A stretch of 64,000 nucleotides of DNA from Arthrobacter sp. Edens01 (GCF_001307035.1 NZ_LKIU01000005.1:1102300-1166299), one strand, 5' to 3'. Shown: positions 37,249 to 44,869, counted from the first letter of the stretch. Notes: generated by a model not told the origin, from the letters alone. Program-made: numbers and translations.

Positions 37249-38105
37249 ACAGCACTACGGATTCAATGGGTGGGACGGCGACGGCGGACGGGGGAGCGGC
37301 GCCGGTCCCCGCGGTTCACGCGGCCTCGGTGAGCCGCATCTTTGGTGCCGGACGCAGCCCGGTGCAGGCACTGCGGGACGTCAGCCTGAGCGTGGCTGCC
37401 GGTGAGTTCGTCTCCCTGATCGGTCCCTCCGGCTGCGGCAAAAGCACCCTGATGAGGCTGATCGCGGACCTGGATGCACCCAGTTCCGGAACGCTCACCG
37501 TGTTCGGCAAGAGTGCACGGCAGGCCCGGCTCGACCAGGACTACGGCATCGCTTTCCAGCAGGCCGGGCTGCTGCCGTGGCGGACCGTGCGCGGCAACAT
37601 TGAGCTGCCGCTGCAGACCCACGGCGCGGCCCCGGCAGCCCGCCGGGCGCGCTCGGATGAACTGCTGGAGATGGTGGGCCTCTCCGACTTCGGTGAGCAC
37701 TACCCGGACCAGCTATCGGGCGGGATGCAGCAGCGGGTGGCTATCGCACGGTCGCTGGCCGAGTCACCGAAGCTGCTGCTGATGGATGAGCCTTTCGGAG
37801 CCCTGGATGAGATGACGCGGGAGAAGATGCAGAACGAGCTGGTCCGCATCTGCGCGGAGACGGGCTGCGCCGTCGTTTTTGTCACCCATTCAATTCCGGA
37901 GGCCGTGTTCCTCTCCGACCGGGTGGTGGTGATGTCACCACGGCCGGGTGAAATCCGGGACATCGTGGACATCACGCTGGGCTCAGCCGGCGCCCGCGGT
38001 GCAGGGCTGCGGGAAGAGGCTTCTTTTTACGAGGCGATCCGGACAGTGCGTGAGGCGCTGCACGGGGCCGAACCTGCTGCGGTCCGGGGAGCGGAAACCC
38101 GATGA
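37245..38105 (+). CDS. ABC transporter ATP-binding protein (SsuB/TauB type)
   Basis: 286-aa ATPase of the nitrate/sulfonate class. Walker A LIGPSGCGKSTLMRLIA, Q-loop IAFQQAGLLPWRTV, signature QLSGGMQQRVAIAR, Walker B LLLMDEPFGALDEMTRE and the switch His in VTHSIPEA. Alanine-rich N- and C-terminal ends are not conserved. It overlaps both permease genes and would energise a heterodimer of the two permeases. Confidence 0.9.
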   Translation: MNSTTDSMGGTATADGGAAPVPAVHAASVSRIFGAGRSPVQALRDVSLSVAAGEFVSLIGPSGCGKSTLMRLIADLDAPSSGTLTVFGKSARQARLDQDYGIAFQQAGLLPWRTVRGNIELPLQTHGAAPAARRARSDELLEMVGLSDFGEHYPDQLSGGMQQRVAIARSLAESPKLLLMDEPFGALDEMTREKMQNELVRICAETGCAVVFVTHSIPEAVFLSDRVVVMSPRPGEIRDIVDITLGSAGARGAGLREEASFYEAIRTVREALHGAEPAAVRGAETR

Positions 38106-38953
38106 GCGGAATCGTCCAGGACCCGCCGGCCGCACCGGCAGCGGGTGCGCCGGCGGAAACTCGTGGAGCAGCCGGCATCGATCCCGGCCGTCTGTCCGGA
38201 CTTGGCCGCCACATCGGAGCGCCGCTGCTGCTGGGGGCAGCGGCACTCCTGCTGTGGCAGGGTGCGGTTTGGGTGCTGGAGATTGAGCCGTTCATCGTTC
38301 CGGGACCGTTGGCGATTGCCGAAGCCTTCGCCGGCAACCTGGCGAACGTGTTGGGCGCCGCCGTCGTGACTGGGGTGAACGCCGCCGTCGGGCTGGTGGT
38401 TGGAGCCCTGCTGGGGGTCGCAGCCGCTGTGGCCGCAGCTGCTGTGCCGGTGCTGGACCGGCTGGCGGCACCCCTGGTGGTAGCGCTTTCGGTCATTCCG
38501 ATCGTGGCGCTGGCGCCGGTGCTCTACACGATGTACGGGGCGGACCAGCAGGCCACGCGGCAGATCGTGGCGGGAATCGCCGTCTTCATCCCCGTCTACG
38601 TCAACTCGCTGCGCGGTTTCCGGCAGGTGAAGCCGGTGCACCGGGACCTGATGCGTTCCTATGCTGCCGGGAAGTGGCAGATTACCCGCAGTGTCACTTT
38701 GCCCAGTGCAGTGCCGTACATGTTCACCGGCCTGCGGATTGCGTCGTCGCTGGCCGTCGTCTCGGCACTGATTGCCGAGTACTTCGGCGGGCCGGTAGGT
38801 GGCCTGGGCAAGTCGGTGACCTCAGCGGCGTCGAGCAGCAACTACACGCTGGCCTGGGCCTACGTGCTTGGCGCCGTCCTGCTTGGACTGTTGTTCTACG
38901 CGGTCACCGCCGCGCTGGAGAAGTACTTTTCCCGGCACACCGGCGGCTCCTGA
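38102..38953 (+). CDS. ABC transporter permease (SsuC/ThiX/RibX type) 2
   Basis: 283-aa permease with about six helices and the EAA-like loop LRGFRQVKPVHRDLMRSYAAG, then VTLPSAVPYMFTGLRIASSLAVVSALIAEYFGG. It differs enough from permease 1 to suggest a heterodimeric channel, as known in thiamine-precursor and pyrimidine importers of this class. It overlaps the ATPase gene by 4 bp. The gap of 72 bp to the binding-protein gene has a GAGGGGAAG ribosome-binding site. Confidence 0.88.
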   Translation: MSGIVQDPPAAPAAGAPAETRGAAGIDPGRLSGLGRHIGAPLLLGAAALLLWQGAVWVLEIEPFIVPGPLAIAEAFAGNLANVLGAAVVTGVNAAVGLVVGALLGVAAAVAAAAVPVLDRLAAPLVVALSVIPIVALAPVLYTMYGADQQATRQIVAGIAVFIPVYVNSLRGFRQVKPVHRDLMRSYAAGKWQITRSVTLPSAVPYMFTGLRIASSLAVVSALIAEYFGGPVGGLGKSVTSAASSSNYTLAWAYVLGAVLLGLLFYAVTAALEKYFSRHTGGS

Positions 38954-39025
38954 GCCGGGCGCCGCTCCATAGATGTTTCACCGCACCACTCCGTCCGCAC
39001 TAACCGCCCGTATGAGGGGAAGCAA

Positions 39026-40168
39026 ATGAACACACGAAGGAAACCGCTCACAATCCTGGCCTCCGGGCTGGCCATCACTGCCCTGGCGCTGGCAGGCTGC
39101 GGCGGGGAATCCGGGGATGGCTCGGCCGCTGCCGATGAACTCACCCCGGTGAAGCTGCAGCTGCAGTGGTTCGCGCAGGCCCAGTTTGCCGGCTACTACG
39201 CAGCCCTGGACCAGGGCTTTTTCGAGGAGGAGGGCCTCGACGTCGAAATCCTGGAAGGCGGTGCCGATATTGTGCCGCAGGATGTCCTGGCCTCGGGCGA
39301 CGCCGACTACGCTATCTCCTGGGTGCCCAAGGTTCTCGGCTCGATCGAGCAGGGCGCTGCCATCACCAACGTGGCGCAGATCTTCGAACGAAGCGCTACC
39401 CTGCAGGTCGCGATGGCGGACTCGGGCATTGACGGTCCAGAGGACCTGGCCGGAAAGAAGGTCGGCTCCTGGGGCTACGGCAACGAATGGGAGCTATTCG
39501 CCGGAATGCAGCAGGCCGGCGTGGAGATCGATGACATTGAACTGATCCAGCAGGCCTTTGACATGAACGGTTTCCTCGCCGGGGACATCGACGCCGCGCA
39601 GGCCATGACCTACAACGAATACGCGCAGGTGCTGGAGACGGAGAACCCCGATACGGGTGAGCTGTACCAGCCGGAGGACCTCACCGTCATCGACTGGAAC
39701 GAAGAGGGAACCGCAATGCTCCAGGACGCCATTTGGGCGGACACACAGCGGCTCGAGGATGACGAGGAGTACCAGAAAACCACGGTTGCCTTCATCAAGG
39801 CCGCCATCAAAGGCTGGGCGTATGCGAAGGACAACCCCGAGGAAGCGGCGGAGATCGTGACCGGGGCCGGGTCCACGCTGGGCACGAGCCACCAGCTGTG
39901 GATGACCAATGAAACGTCCAAGCTGATCTGGCCGTCCACGAACGGCGTCGGCCTGATCGATGAGGCTGCGTGGGAACAGACGGTTGAGATCGCGCTGGGC
40001 ACCAAGAACGAAACTGGTGCAACGATCATCAGTGAGGAGCCGCCGGCCACGGCCTGGACCAACGAGTACGTGGAGAAGGCGCTGGCCGAGCTGGAGGAAG
40101 AAGGCGTAGACACCAAGGGTGCGGACTTTGCGCCCATTGAGGTTGAGCTTCAGCCCGGAGGGAACTGA
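39026..40168 (+). CDS. ABC transporter substrate-binding lipoprotein (NMT1/THI5-like)
   Basis: 380-aa exported lipoprotein. Signal with lipobox LALAGC, an acidic linker, then the NMT1/THI5-like binding domain: VKLQLQWFAQAQFAGYYAAL, FFEEEGLDVEILEGGADIVPQ, DLAGKKVGSWGYGNEWE. Relatives bind aminopyrimidine (HMP), riboflavin, nitrate or sulfonates. Because the gene ends an operon with dihydropyrimidinase and carbamoyl amidohydrolase, the ligand is probably a pyrimidine, dihydropyrimidine or hydantoin; no TPP riboswitch is present, which argues against a thiamine role. Confidence 0.88.
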   Translation: MNTRRKPLTILASGLAITALALAGCGGESGDGSAAADELTPVKLQLQWFAQAQFAGYYAALDQGFFEEEGLDVEILEGGADIVPQDVLASGDADYAISWVPKVLGSIEQGAAITNVAQIFERSATLQVAMADSGIDGPEDLAGKKVGSWGYGNEWELFAGMQQAGVEIDDIELIQQAFDMNGFLAGDIDAAQAMTYNEYAQVLETENPDTGELYQPEDLTVIDWNEEGTAMLQDAIWADTQRLEDDEEYQKTTVAFIKAAIKGWAYAKDNPEEAAEIVTGAGSTLGTSHQLWMTNETSKLIWPSTNGVGLIDEAAWEQTVEIALGTKNETGATIISEEPPATAWTNEYVEKALAELEEEGVDTKGADFAPIEVELQPGGN

Positions 40169-40394
40169 CCCGGTTTGAACCCGTGTTGGCCTGGCCGGCG
40201 CATCGCTAGTTCGGCTTCTTGTCCGCCCGCCGGGCGGCCGTGGCTGATGGTGGTGTGCCTGCCAGGCTTTTTTGTGGTGCAGTGCGGCTGGGCCAGTCGG
40301 GATGTTCACCGGTCAAAAGCTGTAGCGTTTGAGCTACCCTCACCGCGAATCAATGCGGGCGGGGTATATGCGACTCGGGAGTCCTGGGATTGTT

Positions 40395-40422
40395 GGGTGC
40401 CGGGTGCCGGGTGCCGGGTGTC
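40395..40422 (+). repeat. 7-nt tandem repeat (GGGTGCC x4)
   Basis: Three exact GGGTGCC units and a fourth, GGGTGTC, in a row; a likely replication-slippage site in non-coding DNA. Confidence 0.8.
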
Positions 40423-40430
40423 GGAGCGGT

Positions 40431-40456
40431 GCTGCGGTGAGGGACCGGCTTGTGGG
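40431..40456 (+). repeat. Junction repeat A
   Basis: Core GTGAGGGACCGGCTTGTGGG; nearly the same as copy D (42221-42246). Lies 3' of the 40482-40985 gene. Confidence 0.65.
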
Positions 40457-40481
40457 ACGCTTACGAGTGCAGGGTCGTTCG

Positions 40482-40985
40482 CTAACCATCCGCGCTGATG
40501 GGGTTGGAGAGACTGAACTCGCAATACTCGCCGGTCAGTTCCCCGCCGACGCTGAACTCGAGCCGAAGCATCTGAGCCTCCGCAGGGGGAGCCGGCGTGT
40601 AGACCCGGAGAGCGTCCCACTCCATACGAGTGCCGGCCGATTTGCCTCCTGACCACTGGTACTCGGTACCAATATCATCAGATACAACCGTGGTGAGCTC
40701 CTCAAAAACTGCGACGCCAGGCATCTGAGGTGGGTCCTCAGATCGTTCTGATCCTGCAGCTTTACGCTGCTTCCACCACTCCTCGAGTTCTCGCTCGTAC
40801 CGGATGTCCCGGGACATTGTCTCTTCTCCGCGCACCCCACTGAAGTGCACATGGATGCTCGGCTTTCCGGCGCTGGCACCGGCGTAGTTTGGCGCGTCTT
40901 TGAACTCGACACCTGCAAAGCGCACGTCGATACCATCGGTGGTTCCCACCACGAGGTCATGAGGCGCATGTGTGAGTGCAATCAT
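40482..40985 (-). CDS. Hypothetical protein (island)
   Basis: 167 aa, not recognised. A strand-rich N-terminus (HDLVVGTTDGIDVRFAGVEF, HVHFSGVRGEE), a charged helical middle (RELEEWWKQRKAAGSERSED) and a strand-rich C-terminus with EYCEFSLSNP. No signal peptide, membrane span or catalytic motif is evident. ATG at 40985 is supported by TAATGT 6 nt upstream (leaderless). The first gene of the island, on the minus strand, with junction repeats on both sides. Confidence 0.6.
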   Translation of the reverse strand: MIALTHAPHDLVVGTTDGIDVRFAGVEFKDAPNYAGASAGKPSIHVHFSGVRGEETMSRDIRYERELEEWWKQRKAAGSERSEDPPQMPGVAVFEELTTVVSDDIGTEYQWSGGKSAGTRMEWDALRVYTPAPPAEAQMLRLEFSVGGELTGEYCEFSLSNPISADG

Positions 40986-40991
40986 GCAGCC

Positions 40992-40997
40992 ACATTA
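40992..40997 (-). promoter_or_regulatory. Candidate -10 box, leaderless
   Basis: Minus-strand TAATGT ends 6 nt before the ATG at 40985. Confidence 0.4.
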
Positions 40998-41052
40998 GCG
41001 GCCCTGGTTCGCACGCGTCACAAAGACGAACGTCTCATCACTCTTCATGCCT

Positions 41053-41076
41053 GTCCCGTAGAGGGATCCGCTGTGG
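41053..41076 (+). repeat. Junction repeat B
   Basis: GTCCCGTAGAGGGATCCGCT; between the hypothetical gene and the 3' end of the lipoprotein gene at 41092. Confidence 0.65.
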
Positions 41077-41091
41077 CCACCCGGTCGACTT

Positions 41092-41460
41092 TCAGGAACA
41101 GGTCTTCACGAAACTTGTGGCACCTGGCCGAGCCTCGAACGTCACAACATGGCCGTCGCCGTCCTCGAAGACAGCTTGTGATCCGGATACGGTCACAGTG
41201 CCCGCCTGATAGGGGTTCCCCCATCCCGGTGGGGGATTGCCTTGGCCATCATGCAACGGCGTCTCTGCAATGAAGAACGTGTCGTCAACGCGCACTTCCT
41301 CTATGCCACAGTGTGTGTAAAGCATGATTGGCTGGCTTGAAGGCCCTCCGGCCGGTGCGTCCGTTGAGGCACCGGGGTGGGGGAGCTGTGGGTCTGAGCA
41401 TGCGCAGAGGACGGCCAACAGCGAGGCAGCCAAGAGTGAGATCCTCACGCTGGTGTTCAT
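41092..41460 (-). CDS. Small hypothetical lipoprotein (island)
   Basis: 122 aa. A signal peptide with the lipobox AVLCAC (Cys about residue 20), a Pro/Ser-rich linker and a small strand-rich domain (MLYTHCGIEEVRVDDTFFIA, GTVTVSGSQAVFEDGDGHVV), compatible with a small beta domain on the cell surface. Start at ATG 41460 because TTGGGGGA lies upstream. No relatives recognised; the pattern HCGIEEVRVDDTFFIAETPL is shared by many unnamed actinobacterial lipoproteins. Confidence 0.65.
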   Translation of the reverse strand: MNTSVRISLLAASLLAVLCACSDPQLPHPGASTDAPAGGPSSQPIMLYTHCGIEEVRVDDTFFIAETPLHDGQGNPPPGWGNPYQAGTVTVSGSQAVFEDGDGHVVTFEARPGATSFVKTCS

Positions 41461-41546
41461 TAGCGTCCCCCAATCTCGAGTCTGACGCACAGACTAGGCG
41501 ATGACGAGAATGGCCGCCATGATGGCAGATGATGCAGTCGCCACGC

Positions 41547-41574
41547 GTCCCGCTCAGGGATCCCCGACGGGGAC
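41547..41574 (+). repeat. Junction repeat C
   Basis: GTCCCGCTCAGGGATCCCCG followed by ACGGGGAC; outer GTCCCG-type arms pair, so it is one of the more hairpin-like copies. Confidence 0.65.
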
Positions 41575-41659
41575 ACTGAGCGCGGCGACAACCCGCAATG
41601 AGCAGTCCGCAAGCCGATTCCTGAACGAACACCTCAGTCGTTGCTCAATGGAAAGATGT

Positions 41660-42127
41660 TTAGCTCGAGGCCTCGTACGCTTCGCAACGGGCCTGGAGTT
41701 CAGTAGCAGCCGCGGTCCAGGCATCCGCGTCCAGGTTCCACGACGCGTCCGGGTTATCCGCTTTCCGGAGAACGTTCTCGGTGGGGGAGGAGAATTGCTT
41801 CACCAGCGGAGCGATGTCCGCAGGAGCATCATTGGCAATGGCCAGGACTTCATCGTGGAGCGGGCGCGCATCCTCCGGGCTCATATTGACGCCCGAAGTG
41901 CCGCCACCGATCTTCACCACCGAGATCATCTGTGTCAGCGGTCCTTGACCGTCTGCGCCGAGGAGTTTGAGGCATGACTGCTCTTCAGTGTCCCCAACCT
42001 CTGGTGCGACGGTGGGGGCTGCGGTTTCCGAAGCAGTTGGCGGTTTGGCCTCGGCTCCTGTAGTTGCCGTACTGCAGCCGGTGAGGAGCAGTAGTGCGAG
42101 GACAGGGCTGATGGCAGATATTCTCAT
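41660..42127 (-). CDS. Small hypothetical lipoprotein (island)
   Basis: 155 aa. Signal peptide with lipobox LLLLTGC, a Thr/Ala/Pro linker, then a mostly helical domain (SCLKLLGADGQGPLTQMISVV, LHDEVLAIANDAPADIAPLVKQF) ending in ELQARCEAYEASS; two cysteines (in SCLKLL and ARCEAY) may form a disulfide. GGGGGAACC just before the ATG at 42127 fixes the start. No family recognised. Confidence 0.65.
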   Translation of the reverse strand: MRISAISPVLALLLLTGCSTATTGAEAKPPTASETAAPTVAPEVGDTEEQSCLKLLGADGQGPLTQMISVVKIGGGTSGVNMSPEDARPLHDEVLAIANDAPADIAPLVKQFSSPTENVLRKADNPDASWNLDADAWTAAATELQARCEAYEASS

Positions 42128-42220
42128 GGTTCCCCCGGGAGTCTTTGACGGTGGTGACAATTTAGCCGTTAGTTACTTTGGTGTCGAGGAACTACATGCT
42201 GTGGCAGGAGTCGCGGCTGT

Positions 42221-42246
42221 GTCCCGCTGAGGGACCGGCTTGCGGG
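42221..42246 (+). repeat. Junction repeat D
   Basis: GTCCCGCTGAGGGACCGGCT then TGCGGG; lies between two divergent genes, so it is not a terminator for either. Confidence 0.65.
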
Positions 42247-42272
42247 CGTGCCTCAATCCTCAATTTCCGTAC

Positions 42273-42278
42273 TAGGCT
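42273..42278 (+). promoter_or_regulatory. Candidate -10 box, leaderless
   Basis: TAGGCT ends 6 nt before the GTG at 42285. Confidence 0.45.
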
Positions 42279-42284
42279 CGACGG

Positions 42285-42848
42285 GTGTCTACCAATCAGA
42301 ATCCCCAAGTGATCATACTGAACGGCGGCTCAAGCTCCGGCAAGTCTTCAATTGCTCGGGCTCTTCAGGAAATCCTCCCAGGCATTTGGTTGACTTTCGG
42401 CGTCGACACTTTCATCGACGCACTTCCTGCCGGGGGTGACAGTCCGCGTGCGGGAATCACCTTCGAGCAGGACGGCACCATCACTTTCAGTGCTGAGCAT
42501 CGGGCCTTGGAACGCAGCTGGTACACCGGACTCAGCGATATGGCCCGCGCGGGAGCCCACTTGATCCTCGATGAGGTCCTTCTGTCAGGGGGAGCGGGTC
42601 AGGATCGTCTGCGGTCAGCCTTCAGCGATGTGGAGCTGATTTGGGTGGCCGTGCGCTGCGACCCGGACGTCGCCGCATCCCGCGAGGCACGACGCGTCGA
42701 CCGCGTGGAAGGGATGGCTCGACAGCAAGCCCTAAGCGTGCACGACGGAGTTGACTACGACGTCGAGGTCGACACCACCTATCGCTCAACGGAAGGGTGC
42801 GCACGCGACATCGCGCGCCAGCTCTCGCTTGAGGCTTTCATCCGCTAA
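42285..42848 (+). CDS. Chloramphenicol 3-O-phosphotransferase-like kinase
   Basis: 187-aa P-loop kinase that closely follows the chloramphenicol phosphotransferase of the producer Streptomyces venezuelae as I recall it: VIILNGGSSSGKSSIARALQ (P-loop), WLTFGVDTFIDALP with the catalytic Asp at D41 (Asp37 in CPT), RALERSWYTGL, MARAGAHLILDEVLL, ELIWVAVRCDPDVAASRE, RVEGMARQQALSVHDGVDYDVEVDTT. It would inactivate chloramphenicol by phosphorylating the primary hydroxyl, or act on a related small molecule. GTG start, leaderless. Its stop TAA lies inside junction repeat E. Confidence 0.85.
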   Translation: MSTNQNPQVIILNGGSSSGKSSIARALQEILPGIWLTFGVDTFIDALPAGGDSPRAGITFEQDGTITFSAEHRALERSWYTGLSDMARAGAHLILDEVLLSGGAGQDRLRSAFSDVELIWVAVRCDPDVAASREARRVDRVEGMARQQALSVHDGVDYDVEVDTTYRSTEGCARDIARQLSLEAFIR

Positions 42849-42863
42849 AGGATCGGCTTACGG
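42842..42863 (+). repeat. Junction repeat E
   Basis: CCGCTAAAGGATCGGCTTAC; overlaps the last codon and stop of the CPT-like gene. Confidence 0.65.
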
Positions 42864-42918
42864 CACATGGCATGCTGGCAGTCTGAGTTGAGCCGCAGTA
42901 ATAGAGGGGGCCATTCAT

Positions 42919-43431
42919 ATGCAGAGCGACGAACCAAAGGTCAGTCGGGACGGTTCTGTGATGTGCACCGTGACAGGATCGTTCTTTCGGGCTGTTGACC
43001 CCGCCTACCGAGCCACAGCTCTCGAGGGGTCCAGATCTGCCGGCCGGTATTCACCGCCGGATGTACCAACGTTGTACCTCAGCTCGTCACGCGAGGGTGT
43101 AGCCGCTGCAATGATCGCCCATGCGGACAATCGCACACCAAATCTCGAAGTGCTGCAGTTCGATGTGGAGGCCGAGCGAATCGTCGATCTTCGTGATCAC
43201 GAGGCATTGAAATCGCTGGGCATTGATCCTGCGGACGCTGCGGCGGACTGGCAGGAACTTGTTGCCGCTGGCCGTTCACCGTCCTCTTGGAAGGTCCGGG
43301 AGGCTCTGGAGAGTTTTGGCGCCCGCGGGTTGATCGACCCGTCACGTAAGCAGCCGCACCTCTGGCATCTGACGCTCTTTAGCTGGAACGCTGACGGCGC
43401 TCCGAGCGTCCGGGAAGTTCCAGCCCAGTAA
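42919..43431 (+). CDS. RES-domain protein (orphan)
   Basis: 170 aa. FFRAVDPAYRATALEGSRSAGRYSPPDVPTLYLSSSREG has the Arg and Ser/Glu pattern of RES domains, and VLQFDVEAERIVDLRD and FGARGLIDPSRKQPHLWHL fit the rest of the fold. RES proteins in Xre/MbcA-RES toxin-antitoxin pairs degrade NAD+. No antitoxin (DUF2384) gene is adjacent: CPT lies before and a lipoprotein after, so this is an orphan, possibly with another function. GAGGGGG precedes the ATG. The stop TAA lies within junction repeat F. Confidence 0.6.
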   Translation: MQSDEPKVSRDGSVMCTVTGSFFRAVDPAYRATALEGSRSAGRYSPPDVPTLYLSSSREGVAAAMIAHADNRTPNLEVLQFDVEAERIVDLRDHEALKSLGIDPADAAADWQELVAAGRSPSSWKVREALESFGARGLIDPSRKQPHLWHLTLFSWNADGAPSVREVPAQ

Positions 43432-43477
43432 GGGATCTCTATGGGACGGGGCTATCGCGCACCTAGACGGAGATCCC
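43421..43477 (+). repeat. Junction repeat F with distal arm
   Basis: CAGTAAGGGATCTCTATGGG, then a distal GAGATCCC (43470-43477) that pairs with GGGATCTC (43432-43439). Confidence 0.6.
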
Positions 43478-43490
43478 CGTGACCGATGGT

Positions 43491-43496
43491 TAGACT
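43491..43496 (+). promoter_or_regulatory. Candidate -10 box, leaderless
   Basis: TAGACT ends 6 nt before the ATG at 43503. Confidence 0.45.
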
Positions 43497-43502
43497 GTCG
43501 CT

Positions 43503-43913
43503 ATGTCGACCGGGAAAGGTGCTAAGTGGGGAATCGGTAGGAGTTCTTTTAACAAGCTCCCATATTCGACTGTCCTGCTCCCTATTGTTGCCTTATCTGG
43601 ATGTGCGGTGGAGAGTGCTCCCATGCCGCCGGACGGACATGTTTTTCTGACAGTTGTCGTTCAGCAGAACAGCGGATCTGCTGTGCCGGGCTGCCTGGTA
43701 AAGCTGGAACCGTCGTTCGGTGAACCAGCAACGGTAACGGCTTCCTCTGGTACTTCGGACCAAAGCGGGAGTGTCGAGTTAGTGCAGTCCCACGGCTTGT
43801 ACGAAATGCTTACGCAGTGCCCGGGCGAAATGCCGACCGGCCCAGTTTTAGTTGATTTAGAGGGCCCAGGGCTCACGTATGCGACGTTGACAACAGGCTC
43901 CGCCGACCAATGA
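43503..43913 (+). CDS. Small hypothetical lipoprotein, carboxypeptidase-regulatory-like (island)
   Basis: 136 aa. An N-terminal signal with lipobox VALSGC (Cys about residue 34), then GHVFLTVVVQQNSGSAVPGCLVKLEP...GTSDQSGSVELVQSHGLYEM, a pattern like the small beta-sandwich domains that regulate or decorate surface proteins (repeats of VxLxx-GxVxLxxxxxGxY). Weakly supported beyond the lipoprotein assignment. Leaderless ATG at 43503. Confidence 0.55.
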   Translation: MSTGKGAKWGIGRSSFNKLPYSTVLLPIVALSGCAVESAPMPPDGHVFLTVVVQQNSGSAVPGCLVKLEPSFGEPATVTASSGTSDQSGSVELVQSHGLYEMLTQCPGEMPTGPVLVDLEGPGLTYATLTTGSADQ

Positions 43914-43965
43914 CAGCTGCGGCCAGTATCCGGACGGCGCATTTCCATAGTAGGGGGTGCTGAAG

Positions 43966-43993
43966 GTGTCGCGCTAAGGGATCCCCTAACGCG
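43966..43993 (+). repeat. Junction repeat G
   Basis: GTGTCGCGCTAAGGGATCCC then CTAACGCG; the most symmetrical copy (GCGCTAAGGGATCCCCTAACGC with one mismatch per arm). Confidence 0.65.
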
Positions 43994-44099
43994 TATGGCC
44001 GATCCCACTCCCATCATCAGAGCACGCCAGCTTAGTCTTGGGGACGGAAGGCGGGCACACCGATAAATAGCGCAATGACTTTACGAACGGAAACTGCGT

Positions 44100-44324
44100 A
44101 TGAAGAACTGGAAAGCGCCGAGCAAGCTCCTTCTCATGTTCGGGATTTGTCTGGCTGTATTCGCCGTGCTGCGATTCCTTGTGCCAACCGAGTACTCACT
44201 AGTGGTTCTTGGCATTCCGGGAGCTATTTTCGTCGGCTACATGGCGAATCTTGGTGCCAATATGGTCCGCAATCCACCACCTCCGTCAGGCAAATCTGAT
44301 GATGCAACTCGGTCCGACCAGTAA
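44100..44324 (+). CDS. Small two-span membrane protein (island)
   Basis: 74 aa. Two hydrophobic helices (about residues 9-27 and 34-52), a basic start (MKNWKAPSK) and a polar Pro-rich tail. GGAAA 7 nt before the ATG gives a modest ribosome-binding site; no -10 box at the leaderless distance. No family recognised; small size makes it uncertain, but hydropathy is clearly that of a membrane protein. Confidence 0.5.
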   Translation: MKNWKAPSKLLLMFGICLAVFAVLRFLVPTEYSLVVLGIPGAIFVGYMANLGANMVRNPPPPSGKSDDATRSDQ

Positions 44325-44471
44325 AACCCGGGACACAGTTGCCTCGTTTGAGGGTTGCTCACCCGCGACGCCTGGCTATGCGCGCCATGCAGTCGGTGGT
44401 CCCTGCGGGGGTGGATTTACCCGAGTGCCCATCAGACGCAAGGACCGTGTTCCCTAACCTGGACTGACAAC

Positions 44472-44499
44472 GTGTCGCGGATAAGGATCGGCTTACAGG
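44472..44499 (+). repeat. Junction repeat H
   Basis: GTGTCGCGGATAAGGATCGG then CTTACAGG; follows the small membrane-protein gene. Confidence 0.65.
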
Positions 44500-44548
44500 C
44501 AATCCGATCGAGACCGTAAAGGCCGACATTAGCATCCCGGCTTGGGGC

Positions 44549-44554
44549 TAGAAT
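44549..44554 (+). promoter_or_regulatory. Candidate -10 box, leaderless
   Basis: TAGAAT ends 6 nt before the ATG at 44561; it decides that ATG over the TTG at 44555. Confidence 0.5.
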
Positions 44555-44560
44555 TTGGTC

Positions 44561-44869
44561 ATGTCAGACGACCGCGCCCGTCGAGTCATCCGCCTGTTTC
44601 CTGACTACGGGCACCGCTGGCCACTCTGGGAGAACAGCACCCCCGGCCACCCGAGCAAATACACAATGGAGCCGGCAGACTTCGGGCTGTCAGAAACCCT
44701 AACTGACCGACTCCGCACCTGGTACGACGCTTGGGAGGCAGAGACCCTTTATGAAAACGGTTGGAGTTCAAGCGCCAAGGAACGGGCTTGGAAGGCTGAG
44801 GGCGCCAGCATCGCCCAGCAACTTCGATCAGAGGTCAAAGCCTTCGCAGACGTGGAATACGACGAGTAG
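44561..44869 (+). CDS. Hypothetical protein (island)
   Basis: 102 aa, soluble, not recognised by name. RARRVIRLFPDYGHRWPLWE and DFGLSETLTDRLRTWYDAWE, then a helical C-terminus (WKAEGASIAQQLRSEVKAF). The aromatic pattern FPDYGxxWPLWE ... LSxxLxxxLxxWxxxWE is one I associate with short conserved actinobacterial proteins of unknown role. Leaderless ATG at 44561. Junction repeats on both sides. Confidence 0.65.
   Translation: MSDDRARRVIRLFPDYGHRWPLWENSTPGHPSKYTMEPADFGLSETLTDRLRTWYDAWEAETLYENGWSSSAKERAWKAEGASIAQQLRSEVKAFADVEYDE

Larger units (their letters stand above)
40169..40481. other. Gap at the left edge of the repeat-delimited island
   Basis: No gene. It holds a short GC hairpin (about 40223-40240), a four-unit 7-nt tandem repeat and the first copy of the GGATCC-type junction repeat (both listed separately). 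Confidence 0.6.

Noticed and set aside
38954-39025. TPP riboswitch before the THI5-like binding-protein gene
   Set aside because: The 72-bp gap lacks the conserved thi-box blocks.
41461-41546. Short minus-strand tail resembling the end of a membrane protein (VATASSAIMAAILVIA)
   Set aside because: Only about 17 codons; too short to separate a gene remnant from chance hydrophobic sequence.
42919-43431. RES/Xre toxin-antitoxin pair
   Set aside because: Neither neighbour is an antitoxin; the upstream gene is a P-loop kinase.
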